Shown here piece after piece: positions 24,824-33,605 of a DNA stretch of 64,000 bases. Source of the stretch: Paenibacillus sp. YPG26 (GTDB lineage Bacteria; Bacillota; Bacilli; Paenibacillales; Paenibacillaceae); NCBI RefSeq assembly GCF_023704175.1, contig NZ_CP084530.1:856501-920500 (forward strand). Direction: 5' to 3'. The stretch's first letter is position 1. Each line of letters opens with the position of its first letter. The notes beneath the pieces are model-generated. The model was given only the letters and a program-made list of their open reading frames with translations. It did not search any database and was not told the origin of the DNA. A program made the position numbers and the translations under genes.

Positions 24824-26908
24824 TCACCCATGTTCCTTCACTTTCTCAATCACAATTAGGCAGGTGCTGTCTGGAAGTGGTACCGGAATGCCTTGTTCGT
24901 CCATAAATAGGACCCTCTCCTGCAGGGCTTCCGTATAGCCTTCCTGGAGAAAATGGCGGTTCTCGATAATCAGAGCGGAATCCCCCAAGGCAGCCCGAAT
25001 GAAATCTGCATATTCGCCCGGCGTGAAGTAGCCGAACTGCTCCTGTACTTCGTGGACATAGGCCTCCTCTCCCCAGGTGTAGGTATAGAGGAACTCCATA
25101 GCATCGTTAACTGGCATTAACACTTCCTGTTCACCGCAGACTTCAAATTGAATCGTTCGCCCGGCAAAATCGTTCTTATACCTCCGGAGCCACTCCAGCC
25201 CGTCTGCCTCCAGAAAGCGGATGCGCCGTCTGAGTGTACCCGGCTCAGTCATAATGCCGTCCCGGATGATGATTCTTCCTCCAGAGGGGAGGATCTCAAA
25301 GGCACTGAGCAGGGCGGCCGCGATGGTATGGTGATTGAATCTCCTTCCTTCAAACTCTATATACGAATACATCTCATGAAGAATGGAGGAGAAAATAATC
25401 GTATCTGCCTGACCCGGGTTCAAGTAGCTTGAGAGATTGAGCGCATCTCCTTTCTGCACATTCCAGGTATGCCCCTCCAGCTGCTTCTTACGTTCCAGGG
25501 CTTCGATCACATTGGCGGAGATATCAATACCCGTGGCCTGAATATGAGGGAGTTCCAGTTCAATCAGATCCAGCATCACACCCCCGCCAGGACCAATATC
25601 AATTGCTCTGTTCCCGGCAATATAGTCCAGAATAACCTTCTTGTAATCAGCTGTCTGATTCATGTCGCTCAGGTAATCCTCTTCGTTATGAAAACGGTCA
25701 TAAGCGTCCCTTCGAAGCTCGAACAGATCGAACAGCATGAGAACCGCTTTCTCATAGAGAGGAGACTTCTCTGCTTCCATACAGAATTCAATCAGCTTCT
25801 CTGCTGCAGGTGAGAATTCGAAGGTGAAGAACAAGGTGTCGGGAAGCTCCGGATGCTGCTGAAGGGTATGCTTGAGATGAGGACTAGCTATATCTTGTCC
25901 TCCCAGAATCATTTCCCAGGACAGACCCAGCAGATACTTCTCAATTATCCGTTTCTTGTATACATTTATTTTCTTAGTGCCTTTATAGTCGTAATACATC
26001 AGGTTCATCAGCTTCTCGAAGCTGATATGACGAACCGGCTGGCCTGTATTCCCATGCCGGACAGCGAGAAGGAGAACTTTGATGAATTCTTCCAGCGAGA
26101 ATTCCTGGAGAGCTGACTCCACGTACCACAGCGTCTGCTGCTTCAACGGAGCCAGCTGTTTCTCAAGATCAATATGCTCCTGGATCTGGTCGATTTCCGG
26201 GTTGAAACGTTCCCCTTTGCGAATGGAATGGGTTCTTAACAACTTCAGCCGATCGAGTATGACTGGCTCCCCTGGATAGGTGTGGTAAGCGATTTGTCCA
26301 ATCAACTCTTCAACGTTATCCTTGATCGAATCCCATAAATCTACGGATACTCCAGCGATGATACAGTGGTTAAGTGGAAGTAGAATGTTAACGAGCTCAT
26401 CGGGGGAGAGCAGACCTGATTTCATTAATTCCTGCAGGGGTTCATTCTCTGTAAAAGGAACCTCGCCCCGCAGCTGTTGGCCAATCAGTCCGTGTGTGGC
26501 AATCAGAGTATGGATAACTCTGAAGCGTTCGCGCCGGGCCGCTGAACGATTCTTCTCAAGATATAGCTGCGCCGAGCCGATATTATGTACAAACAGATTT
26601 ATACCCTGCTTCTGCCAGAGCTTGCGCTGACGGCGTGTTCCTCCCTTGGCCACCTCGGACCAGATGAGCACTTCTTCTATGATCTCTCTGATCCAAAAGG
26701 ATACGTCCAGCTTGTCCAGAATAAGCAGTGTCCGCTCAACATAGTCGAGTACCGGGTTCACATCATCCAGTTCACGAAAAGAGTGGATACGCTCCAGATT
26801 GAATACGGTCTGTTCTGCGGTAACGATATAGCTGAGCCACTCGTTATGGATTGAATCGGGTTCCTGACCTTCACGATAAGCGGCAATCGCCGAAAGGGAT
26901 GCAAGCAT
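24824..26908 (-). CDS. Large protein with C-terminal class I SAM methyltransferase domain
   Basis: A 694-residue protein. The first ~420 residues are helical and unrecognised, with no membrane segments. From about residue 433 a class I methyltransferase is clear: motif I AIDIGPGGGVMLDLIE, an acidic residue after strand 2 (TGIDISANVIEAL), motif II/III region GQADTIIFSSILHEMYSY, and ILPSGGRIIIRDGIM. The C-terminal ~150 residues carry an insertion (MEFLYTYTWGEEAY). Substrate unknown; the isolated genomic position gives no hint. AGAGGAG lies ~9 bases before the ATG. Confidence 0.75.
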   Translation of the reverse strand: MLASLSAIAAYREGQEPDSIHNEWLSYIVTAEQTVFNLERIHSFRELDDVNPVLDYVERTLLILDKLDVSFWIREIIEEVLIWSEVAKGGTRRQRKLWQKQGINLFVHNIGSAQLYLEKNRSAARRERFRVIHTLIATHGLIGQQLRGEVPFTENEPLQELMKSGLLSPDELVNILLPLNHCIIAGVSVDLWDSIKDNVEELIGQIAYHTYPGEPVILDRLKLLRTHSIRKGERFNPEIDQIQEHIDLEKQLAPLKQQTLWYVESALQEFSLEEFIKVLLLAVRHGNTGQPVRHISFEKLMNLMYYDYKGTKKINVYKKRIIEKYLLGLSWEMILGGQDIASPHLKHTLQQHPELPDTLFFTFEFSPAAEKLIEFCMEAEKSPLYEKAVLMLFDLFELRRDAYDRFHNEEDYLSDMNQTADYKKVILDYIAGNRAIDIGPGGGVMLDLIELELPHIQATGIDISANVIEALERKKQLEGHTWNVQKGDALNLSSYLNPGQADTIIFSSILHEMYSYIEFEGRRFNHHTIAAALLSAFEILPSGGRIIIRDGIMTEPGTLRRRIRFLEADGLEWLRRYKNDFAGRTIQFEVCGEQEVLMPVNDAMEFLYTYTWGEEAYVHEVQEQFGYFTPGEYADFIRAALGDSALIIENRHFLQEGYTEALQERVLFMDEQGIPVPLPDSTCLIVIEKVKEHG

Positions 26909-27047
26909 GGGTAGATTCTCCTCTGCAGGTTATATATTATAAGATGAAGTTATGACGTTTTTAAATCCTGTCTTATATCGTATCAAATTATAACAAAAGA
27001 CAGGCGCGGGATGTATGCTTCCCGGCCTGTCTGTGATGAGCTGATCG

Positions 27048-27749
27048 TTATTTGATCGTCTCCGGCTCTTTGTAAGTAATACCGAACGTCTCTACGGTAA
27101 GCTTCTTCATCACCTGTTTGGTGTTGGGAGCATCATTTGCACCCCGGGGCTGATTCACGATTTCATCGACAACCTCGAGCCCCTCGGTGACTTTACCAAA
27201 AGAAGCATACAGACCATCCAGGCTAGGGTAATCGGCTGCCATGATGAAGAACTGGGAGCCCGCTGTATCCGGCATCTTGGTTCTGGCCATGGATATGACG
27301 CCGCGGGTATGCTTGAGGTCATTTTGGAAATTGTTCTGGGTGAATTCACCCTTGATATCATAGCCGGGTCCGCCGGCACCAGTGCCTTCAGGGTCTCCGC
27401 CTTGAATCATGAAGCCGGGAATGACCCGGTGGAAGATAGTCCCATCGTAGAAGCCCTTGTTAACCAGTGAGATGAAGTTATTCACCGTGTTGGGAGCCAC
27501 TTTGGGATAGAGCTCTACTTTAATGGTCTTGCCGCTGTCCATCTCGATGGTCACGACCGGATTCTTGCTGTCCTTGTTCGCGATCTTGTCCTGCAAGCTC
27601 TCGCTGGCCGTGCCCGCTGCATCCCCGGATTGAGCAGCCTGGGATCCAGTATCGGCGGCATTTTTCTTGGCCCCGCAGGCGGAGAGGATTAGGACGAACA
27701 TCATCACCATAATGATGAGAATCGGCCGGGTTTTGATGACATTATACAT
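27048..27749 (-). CDS. Cyclophilin-type peptidyl-prolyl isomerase, lipoprotein
   Basis: A 233-residue protein with a lipoprotein signal (hydrophobic stretch ending LSACGAKK, lipid on Cys), an Ala/Ser/Asp-rich linker to ~residue 55, then a cyclophilin domain: FISLVNKGFYDGTIFHRVIP, FMIQGGDPEGTGAGGPGY, GVISMAR and GSQFFIM. The Arg of FHRVIP and the FMIQGGD segment are the active site. It would assist folding of exported proteins on the outer face of the membrane. Confidence 0.9.
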   Translation of the reverse strand: MYNVIKTRPILIIMVMMFVLILSACGAKKNAADTGSQAAQSGDAAGTASESLQDKIANKDSKNPVVTIEMDSGKTIKVELYPKVAPNTVNNFISLVNKGFYDGTIFHRVIPGFMIQGGDPEGTGAGGPGYDIKGEFTQNNFQNDLKHTRGVISMARTKMPDTAGSQFFIMAADYPSLDGLYASFGKVTEGLEVVDEIVNQPRGANDAPNTKQVMKKLTVETFGITYKEPETIK

Positions 27750-27850
27750 GGTATTATGAGTCTCCTTTATGTTTTGTCTAGATCTATTATACCTTTTTTA
27801 ATTATAAGTTAGAAATGATTCAACATCATGGCGTATGCGAGGTACCTTCT

Positions 27851-28927
27851 ATGTTAGAGAAACTCATTAACAATTTTACACTGCTAACCACATTTCTTTT
27901 CTTTGGAAACATGGTCCGGAACCGCTTCCTGATAGGAAGAGTGAGTTCGAATCTGAATCTGTTCATTAGCGGAGCTGTCCTTGGGCTGTTCGGGTTGCTG
28001 CTTATGCATTTCTCATTCCCGATCAACAACCTGGTTGTGGCGGATTTCCGCCAGCTCGCTATTATCGTGTCCGTATACCTGGGCGGAGCCGTGTCTGGCT
28101 TCTGGACGATGCTCATCATAGCGGTATACAGGCTGTTCTTTCTGCACGGACTAAGCTCGGCTTCCATATTTGGAGCTTTGAATGCGATTGCGACCTTTCT
28201 GGTGGCCGTATGGCTGATGCCGTCTCAGCGGAAATTCAAAGCGCGGAAAGGGATCCTTGTCCTGGCATTGTCGCTCATTCTGGCCCTTGTTACTTTCTAT
28301 CTAACCTTACATGGAAATGTATCCGGAGTGCTTGTTCCATTCTCCCTGCTGTTCACTTTGGCCGGCACATTCACCTACTACCTGCTGCGGTACTTAAAGC
28401 GGTCGGATGAGCTGCTTCATAGGATGAAGGAGGCTGCGCATCGGGATTTCCTTACAGGACTGCATAACCCCAGGGCGTTTAAAGCCTATTTCGATTCTAA
28501 AGTAGAAGCCAGCTATAGTGAACCGGAGGTGTTCTCCCTGCTTGTCGTAGATATCGATCATTTCAAGCGGGTGAATGATACATATGGGCATGCGGCAGGA
28601 GATGCCGTTCTTTCCCAGCTGGCGAATGTGCTTCGGGACACGTATCATCCTGGAGATTATATTGCCCGTAAGGGAGGGGAGGAATTTGTGGTTATCCTGG
28701 ACGATTGCGGGGCCGGTGCAGCCGGAGAGGCAGCAGAGAGATTAAGGAGAAACGTGGAGAATCACGTCTTTGTCCTGCCTGAAGGAGAGAGCATCCGTGT
28801 AACTGTGTCCATTGGTGCTTCAGCCTATCCTGAAATTGAACCGGGGCAGCTGTTCGAGAAGGCAGACCAGGCATTATACGCTGCCAAACAAGCAGGACGG
28901 AATCAAGTCTGTCTAATGAGTGCGTAA
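27851..28927 (+). CDS. Membrane diguanylate cyclase (5TM-GGDEF)
   Basis: A 358-residue protein with about six hydrophobic segments to residue ~195, resembling the 5TMR-LYT sensor module, then a GGDEF domain with active site KGGEEFVV and the substrate loop DIDHFKRVNDTYGH. It should make c-di-GMP. The inhibitory I-site RxxD five residues before GGEEF is replaced by HPGD, so product inhibition is probably lost. The start is ATG 27851 with GAGGT upstream; ATG 27815 is in frame but has no ribosome binding site. Confidence 0.86.
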   Translation: MLEKLINNFTLLTTFLFFGNMVRNRFLIGRVSSNLNLFISGAVLGLFGLLLMHFSFPINNLVVADFRQLAIIVSVYLGGAVSGFWTMLIIAVYRLFFLHGLSSASIFGALNAIATFLVAVWLMPSQRKFKARKGILVLALSLILALVTFYLTLHGNVSGVLVPFSLLFTLAGTFTYYLLRYLKRSDELLHRMKEAAHRDFLTGLHNPRAFKAYFDSKVEASYSEPEVFSLLVVDIDHFKRVNDTYGHAAGDAVLSQLANVLRDTYHPGDYIARKGGEEFVVILDDCGAGAAGEAAERLRRNVENHVFVLPEGESIRVTVSIGASAYPEIEPGQLFEKADQALYAAKQAGRNQVCLMSA

Positions 28928-28933
28928 CCTTAC

Positions 28934-28970
28934 AGGAAGAATGCCAAAGTTGGCATTCTTCCTTTTTTTT
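28934..28970 (+). terminator. Strong intrinsic terminator
   Basis: AGGAAGAATGCCA and TGGCATTCTTCCT pair around AAGT and are followed by eight T, right after the diguanylate cyclase. Confidence 0.93.
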
Positions 28971-29049
28971 GTATGGTTTGCTGCCCTTTGTGCCAAAATA
29001 AGTGAACCATAAGTGAAATGGAATTACGAGAGGGCAGGAGGGAATTAGG

Positions 29050-30423
29050 ATGCGGAGCAGCAAGAAGGAGCAGGACAGCCTTCTAAAGTGGTTCCAGGAG
29101 AAGCTGTCGAAGAGCTCGGATGTGGAGCAGCGCAGCCTGGGCAACTCTGATCAACAGGTGAACCTCATGTATTTGCGGAGTGTATCCGACTCCAAGGTGG
29201 TGAACCAGTATATAATCCGCCCTTATTATGAAATGGAAGAGGAGGGTGTCTATGAGAAGTACATCGCCTCCTTCCCAGGAAGCAAGTCAAGTCAAGACGC
29301 CAAGGAAGCACTTGAACTGCTCCTTAATGGTTATATAGCTATCTTCTTCAATGAGGGCACGCTGTACCTGTTCGATGCGGTTCGTGCGGAAGCAGGGCCA
29401 GTAGCAGAGGCGCAGACAGAGGTTATCGTTCAGGGTCCATCCGATTCCTTCAATGAGAGTATGGATGTCAATATGAACTTGATCCGGCGTCGTTACCAGT
29501 CGGGTGATCTTAAGGCAGAGACAACCACAGTCGGTCATAAATCGAAGACCAAGATCGCGATCATGTATGACGAGACACGGGTAGATCCCCAGGTGCTCAA
29601 AGAACTTAAAAAATGTCTTGACGGAATCAACATTGATATTCTCCAGGCTGCGGCTGAACTCGACAAGTATCTGTCGGGCAATAAATACCGCTTGTTCCCG
29701 ACAACCATTGTAACTGAGCGGCCAGACCGGGCTGTCTTCAACATTTCGGAAGGGAAAATAATCCTTATTGTGGACACAGCGGGCTTTGTGGTTATCCTTC
29801 CCGCAGTATTTAGTGACTTCTTCACAGCGATGGATGACAAGCTTCAGGTGCTTCCAGTCGGGTGGTTCCTGAAGGGAATCCGCTATCTGGGACTCATTCT
29901 TACCGTGTTAATTCCTGGACTCTATGTCGCCTTCACTTCGTACAACCCGGAGGTTTGGAAAGTGCAGATTGCGCTGTTAGTGGCGGGCAGCAGGGCTACC
30001 GTTCCCTATCCCTCCTATATCGAGGTATTAATTATGCTGCTGATGATGGAGTTCCTGACCGAGGCGAGCTTGCGGCTGCCTAAAGCCATCGGCCCTACAG
30101 CCACTACGGTTGGAGGGCTAATCCTGGGGACAGCGGCTACGGAAGCCGGGCTGGTCAGTAATATAATGATTATTCTTGTCTCGGCAGTTGCGATCTCCAA
30201 CTTTGTTATTCCTATGAATATGATGGGATTTACCATCCGGGTAATCAAATACCCGTTTATTTTCCTGGCTACGATATATGGCCTCCTCGGGATTGTGCTT
30301 GGATTAGTTAGTGTGATTATGTACCTGTCCAGTCTGAGGAGCTTCGGGCAGCCTTATTTCAAGATATATGCACTTGATAGAATTAGAACGAACAAGGTGC
30401 AAAGGGAGAGAGAGAATGGTTAA
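29050..30423 (+). CDS. Germinant receptor subunit A (GerA family)
   Basis: A 457-residue GerA/SpoVAF-type protein: an N-terminal soluble domain (~1-270, with VNLMYLRSVSDSKVVNQYII near the start and the TVGHKSKTKIAIMYDE segment) and five membrane segments from about residue 280, including the signature LPKAIGPTATTVGGLILG. With the next two genes it forms a complete spore inner-membrane nutrient receptor. GGAGGGAATTAGG precedes the ATG. Expression in the forespore under sigma-G is expected from the family; I could not pick a clear sigma-G promoter. Confidence 0.92.
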   Translation: MRSSKKEQDSLLKWFQEKLSKSSDVEQRSLGNSDQQVNLMYLRSVSDSKVVNQYIIRPYYEMEEEGVYEKYIASFPGSKSSQDAKEALELLLNGYIAIFFNEGTLYLFDAVRAEAGPVAEAQTEVIVQGPSDSFNESMDVNMNLIRRRYQSGDLKAETTTVGHKSKTKIAIMYDETRVDPQVLKELKKCLDGINIDILQAAAELDKYLSGNKYRLFPTTIVTERPDRAVFNISEGKIILIVDTAGFVVILPAVFSDFFTAMDDKLQVLPVGWFLKGIRYLGLILTVLIPGLYVAFTSYNPEVWKVQIALLVAGSRATVPYPSYIEVLIMLLMMEFLTEASLRLPKAIGPTATTVGGLILGTAATEAGLVSNIMIILVSAVAISNFVIPMNMMGFTIRVIKYPFIFLATIYGLLGIVLGLVSVIMYLSSLRSFGQPYFKIYALDRIRTNKVQRERENG

Positions 30424-31513
30424 GAACAAATACATTTACTATCTCTTTCTCATTAATGCTTTGATTAATGTTATTAATTTCGTGCCGCGGGGCTTAATTG
30501 CCCAGCGCTTTAACGGAGCGGCGATGGCCATTGTAGTCTCTGTTCCCATCGGATTAACGCTTATGTATTTGTGTGTGAAGATGATGAATAAATTCCCGGG
30601 TGAAGGGCTGCCGGAGATTCTTAATGCGAACTTTCCGCGGCTTGTGTCCAAGGTCATGCTTTTTGGACATACGCTATTCTGGTATTTCGCCGGACTGATT
30701 ACCTTGGTTGCATTTGTTGATGTGACGATGAGGTATATTACAAGCGACGTATCCCCGCTCTTGATTATGGTTGGCTTTCTGGTAGTCGTCTGTCTGGCGA
30801 TCCGTCTAACCTCAGAATCGATCCTGTACGGGCTGGAAGTACTGATCGTTATTAATGTGCCTATCATCATTTACGTCTTGTTCAAAGCGCTCCTGAATCC
30901 CATGTTCAGCTGGGATGCGGTCATGCAGGTAATCACCTATTCGCTCAAAGCACCTTCATACGGAGCAATCGCACAGGCTACCTTCATATTTACCGGGTAT
31001 CTTAACCTGGCTGTGTTCAACCGGGTGTTCGACAAGGTCCGGATAAGGCAACTTTGGCTGATTGGCATTTTCGGCTTTTTGACTTTGGTTGTTACGGTAT
31101 TTATACCGATTGGTTATCAAGGAACGATAAATGTGGAGAGACATGTGTATCCTTGGTTCTCTACGGCGGATGTGCTTCGCACGAAGAACTTCATTATTGA
31201 ACGGGTGCTCTTCTTTTTCTACTTTACCTATTTGACGTTGTCGCTGGTGAGTTCCATCATACACTGGCATGTGGCTTTGGAGATGTTCAAGGGCTTATTT
31301 ACTACTAAAGAGAAGAAGAAGCGGAAGATTGACCCGGAATGGTGGATGATTCTTGCGTTCTGTGCTGCTGCCTTGATCCTGATGAATACCAATCAATTTG
31401 TCCGGGATCGCGCGGGACTCTTGTATCTGGATGGCCGTCTTATCGCGGAAATGATTCTTATATTCAGTCTCTATCTGGCTCACAAGAGGAGGAGGGCTAA
31501 GAAACGTGAATAG
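30416..31513 (+). CDS. Germinant receptor subunit B (GerB family permease)
   Basis: A 365-residue protein with ten hydrophobic segments, of the APC-superfamily GerAB type (spore germination protein, YndE/GerKB). In the nutrient receptor this subunit binds the germinant. The start ATG 30416 lies inside the end of the A-subunit gene, with AAAGGGAGAGAG upstream; an earlier ATG at 30368 is in frame but would give a hydrophilic extension foreign to the family. Its stop overlaps the C-subunit start by 8 bases. Confidence 0.9.
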   Translation: MVKNKYIYYLFLINALINVINFVPRGLIAQRFNGAAMAIVVSVPIGLTLMYLCVKMMNKFPGEGLPEILNANFPRLVSKVMLFGHTLFWYFAGLITLVAFVDVTMRYITSDVSPLLIMVGFLVVVCLAIRLTSESILYGLEVLIVINVPIIIYVLFKALLNPMFSWDAVMQVITYSLKAPSYGAIAQATFIFTGYLNLAVFNRVFDKVRIRQLWLIGIFGFLTLVVTVFIPIGYQGTINVERHVYPWFSTADVLRTKNFIIERVLFFFYFTYLTLSLVSSIIHWHVALEMFKGLFTTKEKKKRKIDPEWWMILAFCAAALILMNTNQFVRDRAGLLYLDGRLIAEMILIFSLYLAHKRRRAKKRE

Positions 31514-32612
31514 AACGGTGTGCTGCCTGCTGGCTCTGCTGCTGCTTCTGCCACTCCAAGGCTGCAAATTCAAGGATATTGATCTTAAGCTGTTTGTTAT
31601 CGCTGTGGGCATCGATGAATCGGAGAGCAATCCGGACAAGCTGAATGTTACTTTGAAGATCGCTGTTCCGCAGGGAGACCCCAAGAAAGCAGAGCAGCAG
31701 GTTCAGATCATGACACAGGAAGGGGACACCTTAGCCGAGACGATCCGTGAGATGAAATCAAGAACGGATAAAGAGCTTGATTTTGGCCACTGCAAGGCCA
31801 TACTCTTTGGAGAGAAGTATGCCCGTAAGAACATCCTGCAGTCTATAGACTGGCTGATGCGCAGAAGGGATCTCCAGCTTACCATCTATACCGCGGTAGC
31901 CAAGCCTTCAGCGAAAGAGGTGCTTAATGTGCAGCCGGTAACGGAGCGTATTCCCGCGAATTCGATTCTGCTTGCCTTAAGCAAGGAGGGGACAGAATCA
32001 CCTTTTATTGTTCCCCCGGCTTTCTCCTATATTCTGCAGAGACGCGTTGATGAGATTGGAGTGGATCCTATTCTGGCTCTGGTTGAAAAGAAAAGTGAAA
32101 ACGAGTTTTTAATCAACAAATCCTACATGTTCGACAAAAGTAAAGCCATAGCCGTATTAGAGCCAGAGGAGACGAGAATTTATAACTTACTCAAAACGAA
32201 GAACCTCAAGACCTCTTTTAACGTGGATTATGAGGGGCTTAAATATGCTTACAATATAGAGGGTTCCAGAGCGAAGTATAAGATCATTACCCCTAAGAAT
32301 AGTACATCTTATATCGAGTATAGAATTAAAATCTCAGCCGAGATAGAGGAGAGTCAGAACGGTGTGAGATTTACTGCAGGGCTGCTAGACGGGTTATCCG
32401 AGGCGGCGGGGGAACAGCTAAGTGAACGTGTGAAGCGGGCCCTCTCCAAGATACACCAGAGCAAATGCGACCCCTTGGGCTGGGGGCTGCACTATTATGC
32501 TACGCACTGGAATAATTCTACAGAGCAGAAGGACTGGGAGGATCTTAACGAGCGTCTTGAGTTTCGTGTAAAAAGTGACGTGAAGATCAAATTTACGGGT
32601 ACCATTCGATAA
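31506..32612 (+). CDS. Germinant receptor subunit C (GerC family lipoprotein)
   Basis: A 368-residue lipoprotein: signal peptide CCLLALLLLLPLQGCKF with the lipid Cys at ~20, followed by DIDLKLFVIAVGIDES, FGHCKAILFGEKYARK and a C-terminal domain ending SDVKIKFTGTIR, all typical of GerAC/GerKC. It starts with GTG, GGAGG 9 bases upstream. Last gene of the receptor operon. Confidence 0.91.
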   Translation: MNRTVCCLLALLLLLPLQGCKFKDIDLKLFVIAVGIDESESNPDKLNVTLKIAVPQGDPKKAEQQVQIMTQEGDTLAETIREMKSRTDKELDFGHCKAILFGEKYARKNILQSIDWLMRRRDLQLTIYTAVAKPSAKEVLNVQPVTERIPANSILLALSKEGTESPFIVPPAFSYILQRRVDEIGVDPILALVEKKSENEFLINKSYMFDKSKAIAVLEPEETRIYNLLKTKNLKTSFNVDYEGLKYAYNIEGSRAKYKIITPKNSTSYIEYRIKISAEIEESQNGVRFTAGLLDGLSEAAGEQLSERVKRALSKIHQSKCDPLGWGLHYYATHWNNSTEQKDWEDLNERLEFRVKSDVKIKFTGTIR

Positions 32613-32619
32613 GACAAAA

Positions 32620-32666
32620 TGGGGTCCTCCCTACAGATTCTACTACAATCTTGAGGGAGGACCCCA
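32620..32666 (+). terminator. Hairpin at end of germinant-receptor operon
   Basis: TGGGGTCCTCCCT and AGGGAGGACCCCA pair, extended inward by AGATT/AATCT. No T tract follows, so it may act more as a stability element. Confidence 0.65.
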
Positions 32667-32729
32667 ACCGTATGCTTCTTACAAATAGCCATGGCTTCCA
32701 CAATGGACGCTGATGGCTATTTGCCATTT

Positions 32730-33056
32730 CTATTCCTCGTCACCGCCGTCATATCCGTTGATGAGATCCATACCGTGCATAATAATCTCGGGCGGGGCCG
32801 CCGGATCAACCGGGCTGTTCTTCTCTATGGCGTCCGCATCGGGCACGTCCTCAAGAGGAGTATCCAGAGCCGGATCTGGATATGAATCCGTTCTCTCCTC
32901 ACTATAAGCGCTCAAGCTCTGAGTACTCCGCGTGTCATGAGGGAGCAGGTCATCAACAGGAATGTCGTTCTCTGGACTATAATCTGCCAGAATCTTGTAC
33001 TGCTCAAATTCCTGGTCCCCGCGATTTAGGTTCAATGTATTGTCGTCACGATCCAT
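32730..33056 (-). CDS. Small acidic hypothetical protein
   Basis: A 108-residue, strongly acidic, hydrophilic protein (LADYSPENDIPVDDLLP; LEDVPDADAIEKNSPVDP) with no membrane segment and no recognised domain; probably largely disordered. The start ATG 33056 has AGGAGG 8 bases upstream; an ATG at 33074 is in frame but lies above that site. It neighbours the germinant-receptor operon and may be sporulation-related, but that is a guess. Confidence 0.6.
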   Translation of the reverse strand: MDRDDNTLNLNRGDQEFEQYKILADYSPENDIPVDDLLPHDTRSTQSLSAYSEERTDSYPDPALDTPLEDVPDADAIEKNSPVDPAAPPEIIMHGMDLINGYDGGDEE

Positions 33057-33203
33057 AGCCGTGTCCTCCTTCAATATACACTAGATTAGGGTCTACTTGG
33101 AGCTTACCCCAAACAGGCTTATTCCAAACGAATGACCATGAACAGGCATGCCATAAGCATATTCCCGATACATGGCACTTGAGGAGAGGTCCCTAACGAA
33201 CAA

Positions 33204-33232
33204 TACCCCGGAGAGCCAGGCTCTCCGGGGTA
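33204..33232. terminator. GC-rich hairpin terminator
   Basis: Perfect 13-bp arms TACCCCGGAGAGC / GCTCTCCGGGGTA with a 3-base loop, just downstream of the 58-residue protein gene on the - strand. Confidence 0.8.
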
Positions 33233-33249
33233 TAACTTAGACTGGAAGC

Positions 33250-33426
33250 TTAAAATTTAGGGAACACGTACTTAACGAGGAAATAGAGAAATCCAAAGAA
33301 CAGAATAATGTAAGCAGCGTATTTGATGAAAGTTGAAGCTACCAAGCTGGAATCGGATTTATGCTGAATGTCCCTTCTCTCCACTTCCACATTGCTTACT
33401 TCTGTACGCTCCTGGGGATTCATCAT
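33250..33426 (-). CDS. 58-residue single-span membrane protein
   Basis: A short protein with a hydrophilic N-terminal half (NPQERTEVSNVEVERRDIQ) and one C-terminal membrane helix (IKYAAYIILFFGFLYFLVKY) ending VFPKF, so tail-anchored in form. AAAGGAGG is 8 bases before the ATG at 33426; a longer frame to 33456 exists but lies upstream of that site. No family recognised. Confidence 0.68.
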   Translation of the reverse strand: MMNPQERTEVSNVEVERRDIQHKSDSSLVASTFIKYAAYIILFFGFLYFLVKYVFPKF

Positions 33427-33605
33427 TTTAACTTCCTCCTTTGTCCATTTACACATGCCTGCGAACGCTATTGATAATTAATAAACACAAATAGTTAGGG
33501 CGAATCAAACGGGTAGAGGATCGGCTGATCTACAGGTGTGGCGCTTGACTTGTGCCTTATAATTGAAGGTGCTGAACAGAGATAAGTACAAGGGAGTGGA
33601 GTTTT

